Positions 6,086 to 6,645 of a DNA stretch of 6,645 bases are shown piece after piece (the stretch's first letter is position 1; every line of letters begins with the position of its first letter). Under the pieces are notes generated by a model that saw only the letters and a program-made list of their open reading frames with translations, had not been told where the DNA came from and ran no database searches. The stretch comes from CF-161 sp035263645 (GTDB taxonomy: Bacteria > Chloroflexota > Dormibacteria > Dormibacterales > Dormibacteraceae): positions 1 through 6,645 of the forward strand of contig DATFRD010000436.1 in assembly GCA_035263645.1 (NCBI GenBank). Reading direction: 5' to 3'. Made by a program: the position numbers and the translations under genes.

Positions 6086-6355
6086 CTACCGCCTGATGCC
6101 CAGCTTGGCGATGAGCGCTCGATAGCGCCCGACGTCGCTTCGCATCAGGTAGTTCAGCAGCCTGCGACGCTTGCCAACCAGCAGCAGCAGACCGCGACGC
6201 GAGTGATGGTCCTTCTTGTGGGTCTTCAGGTGCTCCGTGAGCAGCTTGATGCGCTCGGAGAAGATGGCGACCTGGACCTCGGGCGAACCCGTGTCGGTGC
6301 CGTGGAGGCCGTGCTCTTCTGCCAGCCTTGCCTTGACTTCGCTCTCGACTGCCAA
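6086..6355 (-). CDS. rpsO: 30S ribosomal protein S15
   Basis: S15 is a primary binder of 16S rRNA in the central domain of the 30S subunit and takes part in subunit bridging. The 89 residues equal the usual bacterial length. TDTGSPEVQVA at 20-30 and HKKDHHSRRGLL at 46-57 hold the conserved residues that contact the rRNA three-way junction, and the end YRALIAKLGIRR is typical. The start is TTG at 6353-6355. An in-frame TAA stop lies only 12 bases upstream and no ATG or GTG precedes the conserved region, so TTG is effectively forced. There is no Shine-Dalgarno sequence; a TATAAT box ends 11 bases before the start. pnp follows after 130 bases. In several bacteria S15 represses its own mRNA through a leader structure, but the near-leaderless start leaves little room for one unless a second upstream promoter is used. 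Confidence 0.97.
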   Translation of the reverse strand: MAVESEVKARLAEEHGLHGTDTGSPEVQVAIFSERIKLLTEHLKTHKKDHHSRRGLLLLVGKRRRLLNYLMRSDVGRYRALIAKLGIRR

Positions 6356-6366
6356 ACTGGCGACGA

Positions 6367-6372
6367 ATTATA
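6367..6372 (-). promoter_or_regulatory. Perfect -10 box (TATAAT) of rpsO
   Basis: The minus strand reads TATAAT, an exact sigma-70 type -10 hexamer in very GC-rich surroundings, 11 bases before the TTG start of rpsO. A transcript starting about 7 bases downstream would have a leader of only about 4 bases. I see no -35 hexamer at 16-18 bases and no extended -10 TG. Confidence 0.6.
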
Positions 6373-6645
6373 CCGCCCCACCTCCAGCGCCGCCGCCGCC
6401 ACGGCTAGCTGCCCCTCTCGCGGAGGTCGCCTGTGGGACGGCCGGCTGCCCCTCCCTTGCGGGGGAGGTGGCCCGTCAGGGCCTGTGGGGGGATCTCGAT
6501 CAGCAGCCGCTCCAGCACGGCGTGAGGGGAGGGACTCTTGGCCCCTGCTGTGGCGCCAGGTAAGCAAGGGCTTGGCCCGAGCGTGTGAGTCCTTTCCACG
6601 CCTCCCCCACGGATCCCGCCAGACCCGAAGGGCTGCGCCGGAGGC
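6373..6645 (-). other. Non-coding, highly structured region upstream of rpsO
   Basis: I find no convincing gene in these 273 bases; a 64-codon GTG-start frame on the minus strand (6405-6599) has no recognisable motif. The region is rich in inverted repeats. Four nested stems are compatible with one fold: 6490-6495/6612-6617, 6519-6524/6597-6602, 6532-6537/6587-6592 and 6541-6549/6563-6571. In the last, the one mismatch becomes a G-U pair only when read as minus-strand RNA. Closer to rpsO are hairpins at 6451-6468 and 6470-6483, and two related units that each contain GCTGCCCCTC (6408-6417, 6445-6454) and CCTGTGGG (6430-6437, 6482-6489). It may be a leader, a small RNA or the end of an upstream unit. 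It matches no tRNA or riboswitch that I recognise. Confidence 0.4.

Noticed and set aside
6405..6599. 64-codon minus-strand frame upstream of rpsO
   Set aside because: It has a GTG start, no clear ribosome-binding site and no recognisable motif, and it overlaps the nested inverted repeats. It cannot be excluded but is not supported.
6490..6617. RNase P RNA, SRP RNA, tRNA or a known riboswitch upstream of rpsO
   Set aside because: A GGAAAGGAC stretch on the minus strand recalls the RNase P core, but the rest of the consensus is missing. There is no SRP GGAAG tetraloop segment, no tRNA T-loop and no riboswitch core motif.
1..6645. CRISPR array, transposase, phage or toxin-antitoxin genes
   Set aside because: No regularly spaced repeats and no such coding motifs were seen; the six genes are housekeeping.

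Overview
The window is a strongly G+C-rich bacterial chromosome segment. All six supportable genes lie on the minus strand, so the biological order runs from high to low coordinates: rpsO (ribosomal protein S15), pnp (polynucleotide phosphorylase), dapB, asd, dapA (three enzymes of the aspartate/diaminopimelate pathway) and a family-4 iron-sulfur uracil-DNA glycosylase. The long open frames on the plus strand are antisense shadows of these genes. The GC-rich codon use, the GTG and TTG starts and the linkage of rpsO-pnp to dap genes suggest a high-GC member of the Terrabacteria (Actinomycetota, Chloroflexota or a Dormibacterota-like relative). The sequence alone does not settle the phylum.

Layout. 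6373-6645 is non-coding as far as I can see, but holds nested inverted repeats and an imperfect duplication upstream of rpsO. rpsO (6086-6355) starts at TTG just after a perfect TATAAT box. The 130-base rpsO-pnp gap carries a GC hairpin, a long imperfect stem-loop and a small hairpin that would mask the pnp ribosome-binding site. This layout resembles pnp leaders where PNPase controls its own expression. pnp (3652-5955) encodes the two RNase PH domains, the KH and S1 domains and an unusual Arg/Gly/Asp-rich tail. A perfect 14-bp all-GC hairpin follows its stop codon, and it probably ends or protects the rpsO-pnp transcript.

A second unit then begins. dapB (2795-3565), asd (1708-2784) and dapA (813-1715) encode aspartate-semialdehyde dehydrogenase, 4-hydroxy-tetrahydrodipicolinate synthase and its reductase. 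These are consecutive steps towards diaminopimelate (cell wall) and lysine. dapB and asd have TAnnnT boxes within 7-9 bases of the start codon and no clear Shine-Dalgarno sequence, the pattern expected of leaderless mRNAs. asd and dapA overlap by 8 bases, and dapA has a normal ribosome-binding site.

The UDG gene (173-787) follows dapA closely. Its conserved N-terminal Cys pair is encoded upstream of the first ATG/GTG/TTG codon, so it probably starts at CTG. Three bases after its stop codon begins a 169-base imperfect palindrome (1-169) with perfect 14-bp ends and a tetraloop hairpin at its centre. It is the most unusual element in the window, either a MITE/foldback-like repeat or a very long 3' hairpin. 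Most of the coding content is ordinary housekeeping; the novelty lies in the non-coding structures, start codons and protein tails.
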